From the NCBI RefSeq assembly GCF_032362555.1, contig NC_083520.1, positions 4,216,001 to 4,280,000 of the forward strand: a DNA stretch of 64,000 nt. Reading direction: 5' to 3'. Source of the stretch: Amyelois transitella (Eukaryota; Arthropoda; Insecta; Lepidoptera; Pyralidae). Positions 63,645 to 64,000 of the stretch are shown here, in pieces; the first letter of the stretch is position 1; each line of letters begins with the position of its first letter. Below the pieces are notes generated by a model. It saw only the letters and a list, made by a program, of their open reading frames with translations, had not been told where the DNA came from and made no database searches. The position numbers and the translations under genes are program-made.

Positions 63645-63918
63645 CAACATGTCTTGATTTGAATTCGCCAGTGGTTCCCGTAGACAATCAGCTAAATGTG
63701 TCGATTACAACAAATAACACAGATTGAACTAGCTTCAAGTCTTGTGCCACGGGATGCAAGTAAACTTCACAGGTAGGGTTAAGGTAGAGTTGTAAGGCTC
63801 AATACCACTGCGCCAAACACGTGATCAAAAAAAGGAAATAAAAGCAATGTATACAACATGTTTTGAATTGAATTCGCCAGTGGTTCCCGTAGACAATCAG
63901 CTAAATGTGTCGATTACA
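63645..63918 (+). repeat. Pair of 65-bp direct repeats, 209 bp apart
   Basis: 63645-63709 and 63854-63918 are identical except for two bases. Both carry GAATTCGCCAGTGGTTCCCG and CTAAATGTGTCGATTACA. The intervening 144 bases are not repeated. Confidence 0.85.
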
Positions 63919-64000
63919 CCTGCGTTGTGCGATTAAACCAACCTTTATTTGCGCACGTCACGTCACCGCGACCCATATCCAAGTTGTTTGGCTCGTATCG

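Noticed and set aside
1-64000. CRISPR arrays, operons, integrons or phage-like modules
   Set aside because: None present. The direct repeats seen are dispersed transposon copies or a single pair, and the genes have eukaryotic structure.

Overview
The window is nuclear DNA from an insect, most likely a moth or butterfly. The sequence is AT-rich with GT-AG introns. It is crowded with repeat types known from Lepidoptera: a tRNA-derived SINE with a poly(A) tail, Lep1-like Helitron pieces ending near CTAGT, a dispersed repeat with a (TATG)n tail, and decayed LINE 3' ends. There are no bacterial operons, CRISPR arrays or convincing free-standing tRNA or rRNA genes.

Layout. 1-8.1 kb: a small tandem family of intronless classical short-chain dehydrogenase/reductase (SDR) genes on the + strand, comprising one internally deleted and frameshifted pseudogene (1467-1868) and two intact genes (3909-4703 and 7234-8031). 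8.1-24.2 kb: gene-poor and repeat-rich. 24.2-47.4 kb: one large + strand gene of 16 coding exons, with a 14.1 kb first coding intron. I assembled it by hand; all exon phases agree and give 701 codons. The product is an orphan class C G-protein-coupled receptor of the GPR158/GPR179 (metabotropic glycine receptor-like) type: signal peptide, Cache-like ectodomain, Cys-rich EGF-like module, seven membrane segments and a short tail with a helical segment. 47.4-52.5 kb: no gene seen. 52.5-53.15 kb: a single-exon - strand gene for the kinetochore protein Mis12. 53.2-64 kb: repeats, a second long inverted-repeat DNA element, and a possible non-coding first exon of a gene that would lie beyond the right edge.

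How the genes relate. The SDR genes are paralogues made by local duplication. The receptor and Mis12 are unrelated neighbours.

Most interesting observations. (1) A GC-rich in-frame extension of 33 codons follows the receptor's UGA-C stop, and the GC-rich block ends at the next in-frame stop. (2) Receptor exon 14 has been copied twice into the following intron, and both copies are decayed. (3) Two DNA elements with inverted ends (46041-46790 and 56394-57297) carry remnants of the same short ORF. (4) Several unrelated perfect inverted repeats with 17-26 bp arms and tiny loops are scattered through the window. (5) An out-of-frame upstream ORF overlaps the receptor start and closes on a splice junction.
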